A stretch of 29,660 bases of DNA from an uncultured Bacilli bacterium. GTDB taxonomy: Bacteria; Bacillota_I; Bacilli_A; RF39; UBA660. A program made the position numbers and the translations under genes. Below, one piece after another: positions 8,820-15,706 of the stretch; position 1 is the stretch's first letter, and each line of letters starts with the position of its first letter. The notes under the pieces were generated by a model. That model ran no database searches. It had not been told where the DNA came from and saw only the letters and a list, made by a program, of their open reading frames with translations. The stretch spans positions 1 through 29,660 of the forward strand of contig CANNTX010000011.1 in NCBI GenBank assembly GCA_947522695.1, in the 5' to 3' direction.

Positions 8820-8930
8820 TGACTTATTTGGAATCGAATACTGACTTATTCAAAGTGAGCATAGTGACTTTTTCGGAATAAAGTTCTGACTTTTTCGGAA
8901 TGAAATCTTGACTTTTTCGGAATGAATGTT
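8820..8930 (+). repeat. Five tandem 22-23 bp direct repeats in the ATPase promoter
   Basis: TGACTT recurs at 8820, 8842, 8865, 8887 and 8909, i.e. at steps of 22, 23, 22 and 22 bp (about two helical turns). The last three copies share TGACTTTTTCGGAAT plus a purine-rich half; the first two are diverged. The last copy supplies the -35 of the promoter for the following gene, so the array looks like a multi-site operator and not a CRISPR (no conserved-length unique spacers). Confidence 0.8.
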
Positions 8931-8935
8931 ATAAT
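8908..8935 (+). promoter_or_regulatory. Promoter embedded in the repeat array
   Basis: TTGACT (8908-8913) belongs to repeat 5. A 16-bp spacer leads to TATAAT (8930-8935) with an extended -10 TG (8927-8928). The gene's AGGAAG ribosome site lies at 8942-8947. Confidence 0.75.
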
Positions 8936-8956
8936 TTTTTTAGGAAGTGATGTTAA

Positions 8957-10183
8957 ATGTTAGATAGAGAAGCTAAAAAAACTATAAATAGGATTAATAA
9001 TACATTTAGAATTTTACTTGTAACAGGTCCCAGACAAGTTGGAAAGACAACTTTGTTATTGACTTATATGCCCGAAAATATGAATTATGTAACACTTGAT
9101 GATGAAGTTTTAAGAAATCAGGCTAAAAACAATCCTAAAACATTTTTAGAAGAACATAAATGGCCATTACTTATTGATGAAGCACAATATGCACCAGAAT
9201 TATTCCCATATATAAAAATAATAGTTGATAAAGAAAAAAAGAGAGGAATGTATTGGCTTACTGGTTCTCAACAAATAAAACTTATGAGTAATATTCAAGA
9301 ATCTCTAGCTGGACGAGTTGGCATTGTTAAATTAAACAGTTTAACTTATTCAGAAATAGTTCAAAATAATCAAAAAAAAGTTTTTGAGCCAAATAATTTA
9401 TGTAAAAATGAATACATCAATGTAAATGATTTATTTGAAATTATTTTTCGTGGTGGTATGCCTGAACTTTACGATATAAAAGAAATGAGTAAAAATGATT
9501 ACTTTTATTCATATGTAGAAACATATTTGAGTAAGGATGTAAAAGAGCAATTAAATATTTTGGATACATCTACATTTAAAAAATTTATGATTAGTGTCGC
9601 ATCTAGAAATGGTGAACAATTAAATTATAGTAACATATCTAAGGAAATAGGAATAACTGATAAAACAGTCAAAGTTTGGTTAAATATTCTTGTAAATAGT
9701 GGAATCGTTTATTTGTTAGAACCATTTATGAATACAAAATTAAAGAGAATTACTCACATGCCTAAAATAATATTTATGGATTCAGGTTTAGCTTCATATT
9801 TATCAGGTTGGAACACTGCAAGAGATTTGCAATTGAGCGATAAGGCTGGACATTATTTAGAAACATTCATTATTTCAGAAATAATAAAATCTTATAATTC
9901 TATAGGGGAAGAACCGTTAATTTCTTATTATAGGGATAAAGAAAAAAATGAAATTGATTTAATATTTGAAAAAAATAATACAATTTATCCATTCGAAATT
10001 AAAAAAACGGGAAATCCAACTTTATCAATGATAAAAAATTTTGATAAATTAAATGATTTACATTGTAAAATTGGAAATGGTGGAATAATTTGTTGCTATG
10101 ATAAATTAATGCATATAGATGATAATAATTATATTATTCCAATATCCTCTGTAATAAATATAAAAGAAGAAAATAATAACTAA
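8957..10183 (+). CDS. AAA-type ATPase with DUF4143 and PD-(D/E)XK-like C-terminus
   Basis: 408 residues, typical of the AAA_14/DUF4143 family. Walker A is GPRQVGKTT (24-32), Walker B LLIDEAQYAPEL lies at about 71-82, and a sensor segment WLTGSQQIKLM follows. The middle holds a winged-helix-like segment (NYSNISKEIGITDKTVKVWLNILVNSGIVYLLEP, about 230-263). The C-terminal DUF4143 region has the signature of a restriction-endonuclease-like fold, NEIDLIFE ... YPFEIKKT (about 333-355), although an intact nuclease site cannot be proved. Members are abundant, often horizontally moved, single genes of unsettled function. The gene has its own promoter inside five tandem repeats and its own terminator, which suggests tight self-contained regulation; autoregulation through the winged helix is inference. 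Confidence 0.9.
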   Translation: MLDREAKKTINRINNTFRILLVTGPRQVGKTTLLLTYMPENMNYVTLDDEVLRNQAKNNPKTFLEEHKWPLLIDEAQYAPELFPYIKIIVDKEKKRGMYWLTGSQQIKLMSNIQESLAGRVGIVKLNSLTYSEIVQNNQKKVFEPNNLCKNEYINVNDLFEIIFRGGMPELYDIKEMSKNDYFYSYVETYLSKDVKEQLNILDTSTFKKFMISVASRNGEQLNYSNISKEIGITDKTVKVWLNILVNSGIVYLLEPFMNTKLKRITHMPKIIFMDSGLASYLSGWNTARDLQLSDKAGHYLETFIISEIIKSYNSIGEEPLISYYRDKEKNEIDLIFEKNNTIYPFEIKKTGNPTLSMIKNFDKLNDLHCKIGNGGIICCYDKLMHIDDNNYIIPISSVINIKEENNN

Positions 10184-10191
10184 ATAATATT

Positions 10192-10225
10192 TAAATAAAA
10201 ATGGTGTATACCATTTTTTATTTAT
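10192..10225 (+). terminator. Intrinsic terminator of the DUF4143 ATPase
   Basis: AAAAATGGT (10197-10205) pairs with ACCATTTTT (10210-10218) over a GTAT tetraloop; flanking TAAAT/ATTTA extends the stem. Confidence 0.82.
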
Positions 10226-10242
10226 AGCTATTCCAAAACAAA

Positions 10243-10268
10243 CAAAAAAGAATAGATTTCTCTATTCT
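10243..10268 (-). terminator. Intrinsic terminator of the FemAB-like gene
   Basis: On the minus strand AGAATAGA (from 10268) and TCTATTCT (to 10249) form an 8-bp stem with a 4-nt loop, followed by six T residues. Confidence 0.8.
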
Positions 10269-10296
10269 ATTCCCCTTAAAATGTTTATTTATCTCT

Positions 10297-11526
10297 TTAA
10301 TTTTGCTCAAATTTATGCGAAGGTAAAAATTCCTTACTTAACAATCCTTTAGATTGAATCCTCTTAAATAATAGTTCATTAAGAACGATATCAAATTCAC
10401 CAATAAACTCATAAATAATAGGATCAAAATCTAACTTAACCTTATTAAAATCATAATATATACTATTTTCACTAAAATCACTAGCAAGACCATTTAATTC
10501 CAAATATTCATACATTTCTTTATTATTATTAATTAAATAATTATATAAATAATACTGAGCATAAACATTATCGTTATCATAATCTTCTAAAACAATACTA
10601 ACCCTATTTTGATACTTAACTATTACAGCACCACCAATATATTTAAACTTATGTAATTTAAGTCCTGCCGTAGCATCAACAACCTGATTTTTATATTTTA
10701 ATAAATCCTTATCACTTTGCATCTTTTTATTAACAGCTTCATCACTACTATCAGTTTGAAGTCTTTCATTATAATAATTATTATTTTCAAGTTCTTTATT
10801 ATATCTTTCTCTTGCACTTATTAAACATTTTTCATAATTAGCTTTAACTAATATAAGTTCCGCATTATTACCAAAATGATTTAAAATACTCTTAAAATAA
10901 TTAATAGTTTGATAACTATGTTTACTAGCAATATCATATAAAATATCAATATCCTTTATATCAAGAACCTCAACAGTTAATCCATTATCTTCTGTTAAAC
11001 TTAAAATTTCATTAAGTTTTTCATTCTGATTATATTCTTTTAAATTAATATAAGGATTAATTCTTGGAAATAAGAAATCTAATGGATAAATTTCTCTTCT
11101 TCTTTTAAAATTAGCATCCTTAAGAACATCAATAATATTAACATTTTGATTATAATTAAAAGTAAAATTATTCTTATCCACATTACCAATTATAATTTCT
11201 GGATTAATCTTTAAAAAAGAATAACCTTTCTTTCTATAATGAGAACAAACATCTTTAATAAACTTCTTTAATAATTCCGTATTATAATAATCTATTAAAA
11301 ATCCTTTAGGAGCATAAACAAACTTCGCAAAAGTACCTATTTTTTTTCTTAATACTAAAGAAGCAGCAACCAAATTATTACTATCATCTCTATATCCTAT
11401 TAAATCATGAGTATAACCCATATCACTCATAACTTTTGCATATTCAATTGTTTGACAATAATTTCTTAAAGGATGATTATTAGCAAAATCACTAAATTCA
11501 GAACTATTTAATTCAACTATTCTCAT
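10297..11526 (-). CDS. FemAB family peptidoglycan-bridge aminoacyltransferase
   Basis: 409 residues, the family's usual size. The N-terminal half matches the Fem double-GNAT fold: NHPLRNYCQTIEYAKVMSDMGY (about 16-40), the FVYAPKGFLIDY segment (about 71-85) and KINPEIIIG (about 110-120). A coiled-coil helical arm typical of FemA/FemX/MurM (ARERYNKELENNNYYNERLQ through LLKYKNQV) lies at about 235-280, followed by the second GNAT half with KFKYIGGAVIVKY and NGLASDF. These cytoplasmic enzymes use aminoacyl-tRNA to add residues to the lysine side chain of lipid II. The presence implies a peptidoglycan wall with a cross-bridge, but which amino acid is added cannot be told. ATG at 11526 is preceded by AGAGGTG; a TTG at 11544 in frame has no ribosome site. 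Confidence 0.88.
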   Translation of the reverse strand: MRIVELNSSEFSDFANNHPLRNYCQTIEYAKVMSDMGYTHDLIGYRDDSNNLVAASLVLRKKIGTFAKFVYAPKGFLIDYYNTELLKKFIKDVCSHYRKKGYSFLKINPEIIIGNVDKNNFTFNYNQNVNIIDVLKDANFKRRREIYPLDFLFPRINPYINLKEYNQNEKLNEILSLTEDNGLTVEVLDIKDIDILYDIASKHSYQTINYFKSILNHFGNNAELILVKANYEKCLISARERYNKELENNNYYNERLQTDSSDEAVNKKMQSDKDLLKYKNQVVDATAGLKLHKFKYIGGAVIVKYQNRVSIVLEDYDNDNVYAQYYLYNYLINNNKEMYEYLELNGLASDFSENSIYYDFNKVKLDFDPIIYEFIGEFDIVLNELLFKRIQSKGLLSKEFLPSHKFEQN

Positions 11527-11641
11527 TAAGAACACCTCTACCAATATATTTTATCAAATTTTTTACTAAAAGTCTTTATATTTTTTTATTTTAAATTAGT
11601 CAAAATAATTTCTTACTTTACACCTGAATTTACCAAAATAA

Positions 11642-11670
11642 TTGCACCAACTAAATTAAAATACTATAAT
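11642..11670 (+). promoter_or_regulatory. Promoter of eno
   Basis: TTGCAC (11642-11647), 17-bp spacer, TATAAT (11665-11670); short leader with AAGGAGA in front of the ATG. Confidence 0.8.
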
Positions 11671-11695
11671 TAAATCAAGATATAAAGGAGATATT

Positions 11696-12931
11696 ATGAA
11701 AATTATTGATTTAAAAGCAAGAGAAATATTAGATTCAAGAGGAAATCCTACTGTTGAAACAGATATGTTTTTAGAAGATGGATCATTCGTTAGAGCAAGT
11801 GTTCCATCAGGAGCATCTACTGGTATAAATGAAGCACTAGAATTAAGAGATAATGACAAAACAAGATATGATGGAAAAGGAGTTTTAAAAGCAGTTAACA
11901 ATGTTAATGGAATAATTAGAGAAAATATTATTGGATTAGAAACAAACCAAGAAAACATTGATAAACTATTAATTAAATTAGATGGTACCAATAATAAATC
12001 AAACTTAGGAGCAAACGCAATATTAAGTGTATCACTTTGTACAATGAAAGCAATTGCTCATGAACAACATAAAGAACTATTTGAAATTTTTACTGGACCT
12101 TACACCTTACCATATCCAATGATGAACATAGTTAATGGCGGAGTTCATGCATCAAGTGGTCTTGAAATTCAAGAATTTATGATTGTACCACAACAAGATA
12201 CCTTTAAAGAAAGATTAAGATGTGGAGCAGAAGTATTTCATAAACTAAAAGAATTGTTGAAAACTGATGGCTTTTCCACAGGAGTTGGTGATGAAGGTGG
12301 ATTTGCCCCTAACTTAGAAAAAATAGAAGATGCCCTAGATTATATTGTAAAAGCTATTAAAGGAGCAAATTATGTTCCAGGTAAAGATGTATTTATCGCA
12401 TTAGATGCAGCTGCAAGTGAATTCTATGATGGTAATATGTATACAATTAATAAACAAAAAATAACTAAAGAAGAATTAGTAAACTTTTATAAAGAATTAG
12501 TTAGAAAATACCCTATAATGAGTATTGAAGATGCTGCATCAGAAAATGATATAGAAACAATTAAAACATTAACAAAAGAACTAGGAAATAAAATAATGTT
12601 AGTTGGTGATGATTACTTTGTAACAAATATCGAATACTTAAATAAAGGTATTACCGAACATTATAACAACGCAATATTATTAAAAGCAAATCAAATAGGT
12701 ACTATAACTGAAATGTTAGAAACAATTAAACTAGCTAAAAATAATAATTTTAAAACTATAATATCCCATCGTAGTGGAGAAACAGAAGATACATTTATCT
12801 CTGATTTAGCAGTTGGACTAAACTTAGGCTACATTAAAACAGGTTCTCTATCAAGAGGAGAAAGAATAGCAAAGTACAATCAATTATTAAGAATAGAAGA
12901 AAAATTAACACATAATACATGGAATATGTAA
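11696..12931 (+). CDS. eno: Enolase
   Basis: 411 residues, about 20 shorter than most bacterial enolases. Catalytic and metal residues by comparison with the E. coli enzyme are present: mobile loop SGAST (38-42), GGVHA with His151, QE160, the general acid/base Glu200 in GDEGGFAPN, Mg ligands Asp237 (IALDAA), Glu278 (SIED) and Asp305 (GDDYFVTN), Lys330 in LLKANQIG, the HRSGE loop (358-362) and Lys381. It converts 2-phosphoglycerate to phosphoenolpyruvate in glycolysis. It is somewhat divergent: GDDYF replaces the common GDDLF and the SIEDA segment lacks the usual D-W-x-G-W. No strong terminator follows within 90 bp, so some readthrough into the next gene is possible. Confidence 0.97.
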   Translation: MKIIDLKAREILDSRGNPTVETDMFLEDGSFVRASVPSGASTGINEALELRDNDKTRYDGKGVLKAVNNVNGIIRENIIGLETNQENIDKLLIKLDGTNNKSNLGANAILSVSLCTMKAIAHEQHKELFEIFTGPYTLPYPMMNIVNGGVHASSGLEIQEFMIVPQQDTFKERLRCGAEVFHKLKELLKTDGFSTGVGDEGGFAPNLEKIEDALDYIVKAIKGANYVPGKDVFIALDAAASEFYDGNMYTINKQKITKEELVNFYKELVRKYPIMSIEDAASENDIETIKTLTKELGNKIMLVGDDYFVTNIEYLNKGITEHYNNAILLKANQIGTITEMLETIKLAKNNNFKTIISHRSGETEDTFISDLAVGLNLGYIKTGSLSRGERIAKYNQLLRIEEKLTHNTWNM

Positions 12932-12970
12932 AATAATTTAAATTTTATAATAAACAATACAAAAAATTAA

Positions 12971-12999
12971 TTGAATAAAAACAAATAATATATTAAAAT
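12971..12999 (+). promoter_or_regulatory. Promoter of the DGR target gene
   Basis: TTGAAT (12971-12976), 17-bp spacer, TAAAAT (12994-12999); a weak AGGA at 13008 acts as ribosome site. Confidence 0.55.
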
Positions 13000-13021
13000 A
13001 TTAATATAGGACTGATAGAAT

Positions 13022-14311
13022 ATGAATAAATTTGATAAATATAAAATTCCAATTTTTATTTCGTTAAATATCTTAGTTTTAATATCATTATTTGGTATGG
13101 CTTATGCATACTTTAAAGCTACCATAAATAATGTTGAATCAGCATCAACCATAAGTATTGAGTCAGGAGAATTAACTATAAATTATCAGGGAAATACTGC
13201 TAATATTGTAGCATCTGGTATCGTACCAGGTTGGTCAGAAACTAAAAAATTTACCCTTTCCGGTAAAAACACAACCAAAACCAACGAATTTCATACTGAC
13301 AATAATTTATATTATAAAATAATATTAGCAATAGATAATAACACATTTTCAGAAGGAGCTTTAACATACAGCCTAGCTAAAGATAGTACATCATCAACAA
13401 ATGGTAAAATGGCTGATGAAGCATCTGGAACAATTAAACAAAGTGGTAATCAAATAATTGGTTATGGTTATTTCTCAGAAACCTCAACATTTGTAGATCA
13501 TATTTATAACTTAACAATCTCATTCCCAAGTACCGAATATGAACAATCAGCAGACAATGGCAAGTCATTTGCGGCTCATATAACTATTGGTGAAGGAAAG
13601 CAAGCAAAAGCAACCACATTTGCCGAAGACTCATGGGAAACAATTGCAGAAGTAATCAAAAATGGACAGTTAGATGCCTATCCAGTAGGATCAGAAAAAG
13701 AAGTAGAAATAGAAGGAAAAAGTTATACTGTAAGAGTAGCAAATAACACAACACCTGCTGAATGTAGTGGAACTGATTTTTCCCAAACAGCTTGTGGCTT
13801 CGTAGTAGAGTTTGTGGACGTTCTAGAACTAAGACAAATGAATAGCACAAATACAAATGTAGGTGGATGGCCAGCAACAGCAATGAGAACATATGCCAAT
13901 GGGGATTTTTTTAATAAATTACCAAGTGATTTACAAAATGTAATAATAGGTACAAAAGTAATATCAGGACATGGAAGTACAACAGGTGAAACAAACTTCA
14001 CATCAGAAGACAAAATATATTTACTAAGTGTGCATGAAGTATGGGAAGATGGAACAAGAAATCAAGTATCAAGTAAAGATACATCCTATAACAATACTAG
14101 ACAATTAGATTATTATAAAAGCCAAGGAGTAACCACAAATAGCTACTCAGGTGCTATAAAACAATACAATAGTTCGAATTCACCTTGGTGGCCTCGCGCG
14201 CCTCGTTCCAATAATAGCTTTTATTTCCTTTATGTCACTATCTCTGGCGACTGGTCCGACAATAGTGCTACTAATACCTATGGCTTCGCTCCAGCTTTCC
14301 GTATCGGATAA
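13022..14311 (+). CDS. Exported DUF6273-like surface protein, target of a diversity-generating retroelement
   Basis: 429 residues. The N-terminus has a basic head and a hydrophobic core (PIFISLNILVLISLFGMAYAYF) followed by ATINNVESASTISIESGELTINY. This resembles the SipW-dependent TasA/camelysin-type signal and fibre domain. From about residue 220 (YPVGSEKEVEIEGKSYTVRVA) onward the DUF6273-like module runs through RQMNSTNTNVGGWPATAMRTY and KIYLLSVHEVW to WWPRAPRSNN and GFAPAFRIG at the end; this family is related to C-type-lectin/FGE folds used as DGR scaffolds. Residues 386-426 are the variable region; its codons (CGC, GCG, CGT) are GC-richer than the host norm. A downstream A-rich copy (14610-14732) serves as template. 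The protein is probably displayed at the surface for binding variable ligands (inference). Family names are from recognition by eye. Confidence 0.88.
   Translation: MNKFDKYKIPIFISLNILVLISLFGMAYAYFKATINNVESASTISIESGELTINYQGNTANIVASGIVPGWSETKKFTLSGKNTTKTNEFHTDNNLYYKIILAIDNNTFSEGALTYSLAKDSTSSTNGKMADEASGTIKQSGNQIIGYGYFSETSTFVDHIYNLTISFPSTEYEQSADNGKSFAAHITIGEGKQAKATTFAEDSWETIAEVIKNGQLDAYPVGSEKEVEIEGKSYTVRVANNTTPAECSGTDFSQTACGFVVEFVDVLELRQMNSTNTNVGGWPATAMRTYANGDFFNKLPSDLQNVIIGTKVISGHGSTTGETNFTSEDKIYLLSVHEVWEDGTRNQVSSKDTSYNNTRQLDYYKSQGVTTNSYSGAIKQYNSSNSPWWPRAPRSNNSFYFLYVTISGDWSDNSATNTYGFAPAFRIG
14178..14300 (+). repeat. DGR variable region (VR)
   Basis: This 123-bp 3' segment of the target gene aligns without gaps to 14610-14732 (offset 432). 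By hand count 24 positions differ: 19 are adenine in the downstream copy and C, G or T here; 5 are at other bases. So about 19 of 40 template adenines are changed against 5 of 83 other bases. The last 20 bp (TGGCTTCGCTCCAG then TTTCC) differ at one template adenine only and are the natural candidate for the initiation-of-mutagenic-homing site. The reading frame stays open because template codons are mainly AAT/AAC. Confidence 0.9.
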
Positions 14312-14374
14312 AATGTAAACTATATGTAAAGCAGAAGATAGAAATAAAACAAGAATAGGAATACCGGTTCCTCA

Positions 14375-14415
14375 GGGCCACCTCCGCGAACGATAGTGAG
14401 TATAAAAGGTGGCCC
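14375..14415. other. GC-rich stem-loop after the VR gene
   Basis: A perfect 9-bp stem, GGGCCACCT (14375-14383) with AGGTGGCCC (14407-14415), encloses 23 nt. It is preceded by a smaller GGAA/TTCC pair around ACCGG (14358-14371). This is much GC-richer than the surrounding DNA and has no T run, so it is not an ordinary terminator. DGR targets often have a hairpin or cruciform downstream of the VR that helps homing; this could be such an element, though it lies about 75 bp away, further than in the Bordetella phage system. Confidence 0.55.
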
Positions 14416-14434
14416 ATAATATAAAAATTAAAAT

Positions 14435-14466
14435 CCCATCTGATTGACGTAAGGAAATCAGATGGG
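14435..14466. other. 11-bp stem-loop between VR and TR
   Basis: CCCATCTGATT (14435-14445) and AATCAGATGGG (14456-14466) form a perfect stem with a 10-nt loop. No T run follows on the plus strand; a loose one (ATTTTAATTTTT) follows on the minus strand. The core ATCTGAT recurs at 14842-14848 and in the hairpin at 14954. Confidence 0.6.
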
Positions 14467-14542
14467 TGCATAAATAGAATAATATAGATATAAATAAATT
14501 CATTATTGGTTTCTAAGTTTATTAAAGAAAAATTTTTACTAA

Positions 14543-14559
14543 ACTTTTGAAATAGGAAA
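14543..14559 (+). repeat. 17-bp direct repeat, left copy, flanking the template repeat
   Basis: ACTTTTGAAATAGGAAA occurs here and exactly again at 14785-14801. The two copies bracket the template repeat (51 bp to its left, 53 bp to its right), so the TR sits centrally in a 259-bp block. Confidence 0.75.
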
Positions 14560-14609
14560 ACCGATGTAAATTATGAGTGTGCCTTAGTTTATTGGTTGAA
14601 CTAGTATTT

Positions 14610-14732
14610 ATTCCAATTGGTGGCTTCGCGCGGCTAATTCCAATAATAACAATAATTTCCTTAATTTCAATAACTCTGGCGACTGGAACAACAATAATGC
14701 TAATAATAATAATGGCTTCGCTCCAGATTTCC
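14610..14732 (+). repeat. DGR template repeat (TR)
   Basis: A-rich homologue of the 3' end of the target gene, 310 bp after the VR. Read in the VR frame it gives W-W-L-R-A-A followed by runs of Asn (AAT/AAC codons) at nearly every position that varies in the VR, ending G-F-A-P-D-F; this is the usual architecture of a DGR template. It has no start codon or ribosome site matched to this frame and is best read as part of a non-coding TR RNA. The sequence beyond 14732 (CTCTTTTAG) diverges from the VR, as expected at the boundary of the homing site. I see no clear promoter for it; it could be transcribed by readthrough from the target gene. Confidence 0.9.
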
Positions 14733-14784
14733 TCTTTTAGTGGAACAAGTGATGGGAAGATGTTTTAATTAACTCTTTAGTGCT

Positions 14785-14834
14785 ACTTTTGAAATAGGAA
14801 AGGATTGGTTTATCCTTGAAGTATTATATACTTC
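14785..14834 (+). other. 17-bp direct repeat, right copy, followed by two tandem hairpins
   Basis: The second copy of ACTTTTGAAATAGGAAA (14785-14801) overlaps a hairpin AAGGAT/ATCCTT (14800-14805 with 14812-14817). This is followed at once by GAAGTAT/ATACTTC (14818-14824 with 14828-14834, 3-nt loop). Together they could form the structured 3' part of a TR-derived RNA (inference). Confidence 0.55.
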
Positions 14835-14953
14835 TAAATTTATCTGATGGTTATAGCATCCGGACGCTTCTTGCATGGTTTATGTTTAAATATTTTTAAT
14901 AAATTACATGGATGTATATATGACTACTTATTTTTCATCTAATGTAAATATTT

Positions 14954-14979
14954 ATCTGATGTAGTACATCAGATTTTTA
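14954..14979 (+). terminator. Probable terminator downstream of the template repeat
   Basis: ATCTGATG (14954-14961) pairs with CATCAGAT (14967-14974) over a 5-nt loop, then TTTTTAG. It may end the TR transcript. Another perfect 10-bp stem-loop without T run lies just after it (GCAATTTTAA at 14996, TTAAAATTGC at 15011). Confidence 0.7.
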
Positions 14980-15149
14980 GTATCCTCTCTTTTCTGCAAT
15001 TTTAAATAAGTTAAAATTGCGTCAAGTAATTGCAAAAGTTTTAAAAATAAATAAACTTTGATTTAGATTCGGAAAAGTTTTTGTGAGAATAATAAAAATA
15101 TAGAAAAATTTAACATAACTATAAAACATGTTAAAAAAATATTAAAAAT

Positions 15150-15560
15150 ATAACATATTTCTTGTATATTAAAAAAATAGTCCAATATTATAAATTATTT
15201 ACTGAAGTTAGAGAAAATAATAATTATGAAGAATAGATTATTTATATCTTAAAAGGAATAAAAGAAACATCTAAAAAAACTATTGAATTAATAAAACTAA
15301 TTCAAAATGAGATGGAATCTTATAAAGAAGAATTTATGAATAAATTACCTAAAATATACTCTGATGAATTATTAGATTCATTATTCTTTAAAGTAAATAC
15401 TAGAATCAATTATATTGAAGAAAGATGTGGAGTTACGAGGCAAACTGCTGCTACATATTTAAATAGTTTGGTTGATGCTGGACTTCTAGAATTTGAAAAA
15501 GTAGGTAGAGAAGGTATTTATAAAAATACTAGATTAATTAATTTATTAATCAATTTCTAA
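15150..15560 (+). pseudogene. 3' remnant of a Fic-domain protein gene
   Basis: Reading in one frame gives ITYFLYIKKIVQYYKLF, then TEVRENNNYEE, a TAG (15234-15236), then IIYILKGIKETSKKTIELI, and on through a winged-helix segment (ERCGVTRQTAATYLNSLVDAGLLEFEKVGREGIYKN). This is the C-terminal part of Fic family proteins, where the motif normally reads E-E/N-W-I-x-x-M/L-L; the stop replaces the conserved Trp (TGG to TAG). The catalytic HPFxxGNGR motif and all N-terminal sequence are absent upstream, so the gene is both truncated and interrupted. An ATG at 15312 opens an 82-codon frame covering only the winged helix; its expression is doubtful. Intact Fic proteins AMPylate targets and often act as toxins. 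A long hairpin follows the stop. Confidence 0.82.
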
Positions 15561-15597
15561 AATATATCATACCGATAACGGCATAATAGTAATCTAA

Positions 15598-15650
15598 AGG
15601 GGCTGTTGGGAAATTAAATAATTAATTTCTTAACAGCCCCTATATTTTTG
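15598..15650 (+). terminator. Long stem-loop terminator after the Fic remnant
   Basis: AGGGGCTGTT (15598-15607) pairs with AACAGCCCCT (15632-15641); an inner AAATTAA/TTAATTT extends the stem. TATATTTTTG follows. It lies between convergent units and might also slow transcription from the AbiE operon, though the minus-strand T run is poor. Confidence 0.75.
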
Positions 15651-15706
15651 TAATTACCGTAATAAAATGATATTTATTAGTCAGTTGGTACCTAGAATAT
15701 TATTTT

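Noticed and set aside
8820..8930. CRISPR-like array
   Set aside because: Units of 22-23 bp follow each other with no unique spacers and no cas genes; the last unit is part of a promoter.
14271..14471. Minus-strand frame opposite the end of the DGR target
   Set aside because: Shadow of the VR and hairpin sequence; no ribosome site or recognisable domain.
14577..14768. 63-codon open frame covering the template repeat
   Set aside because: No ribosome site; its frame differs from the VR frame; the A-rich VR homology explains the sequence better as a non-coding template.
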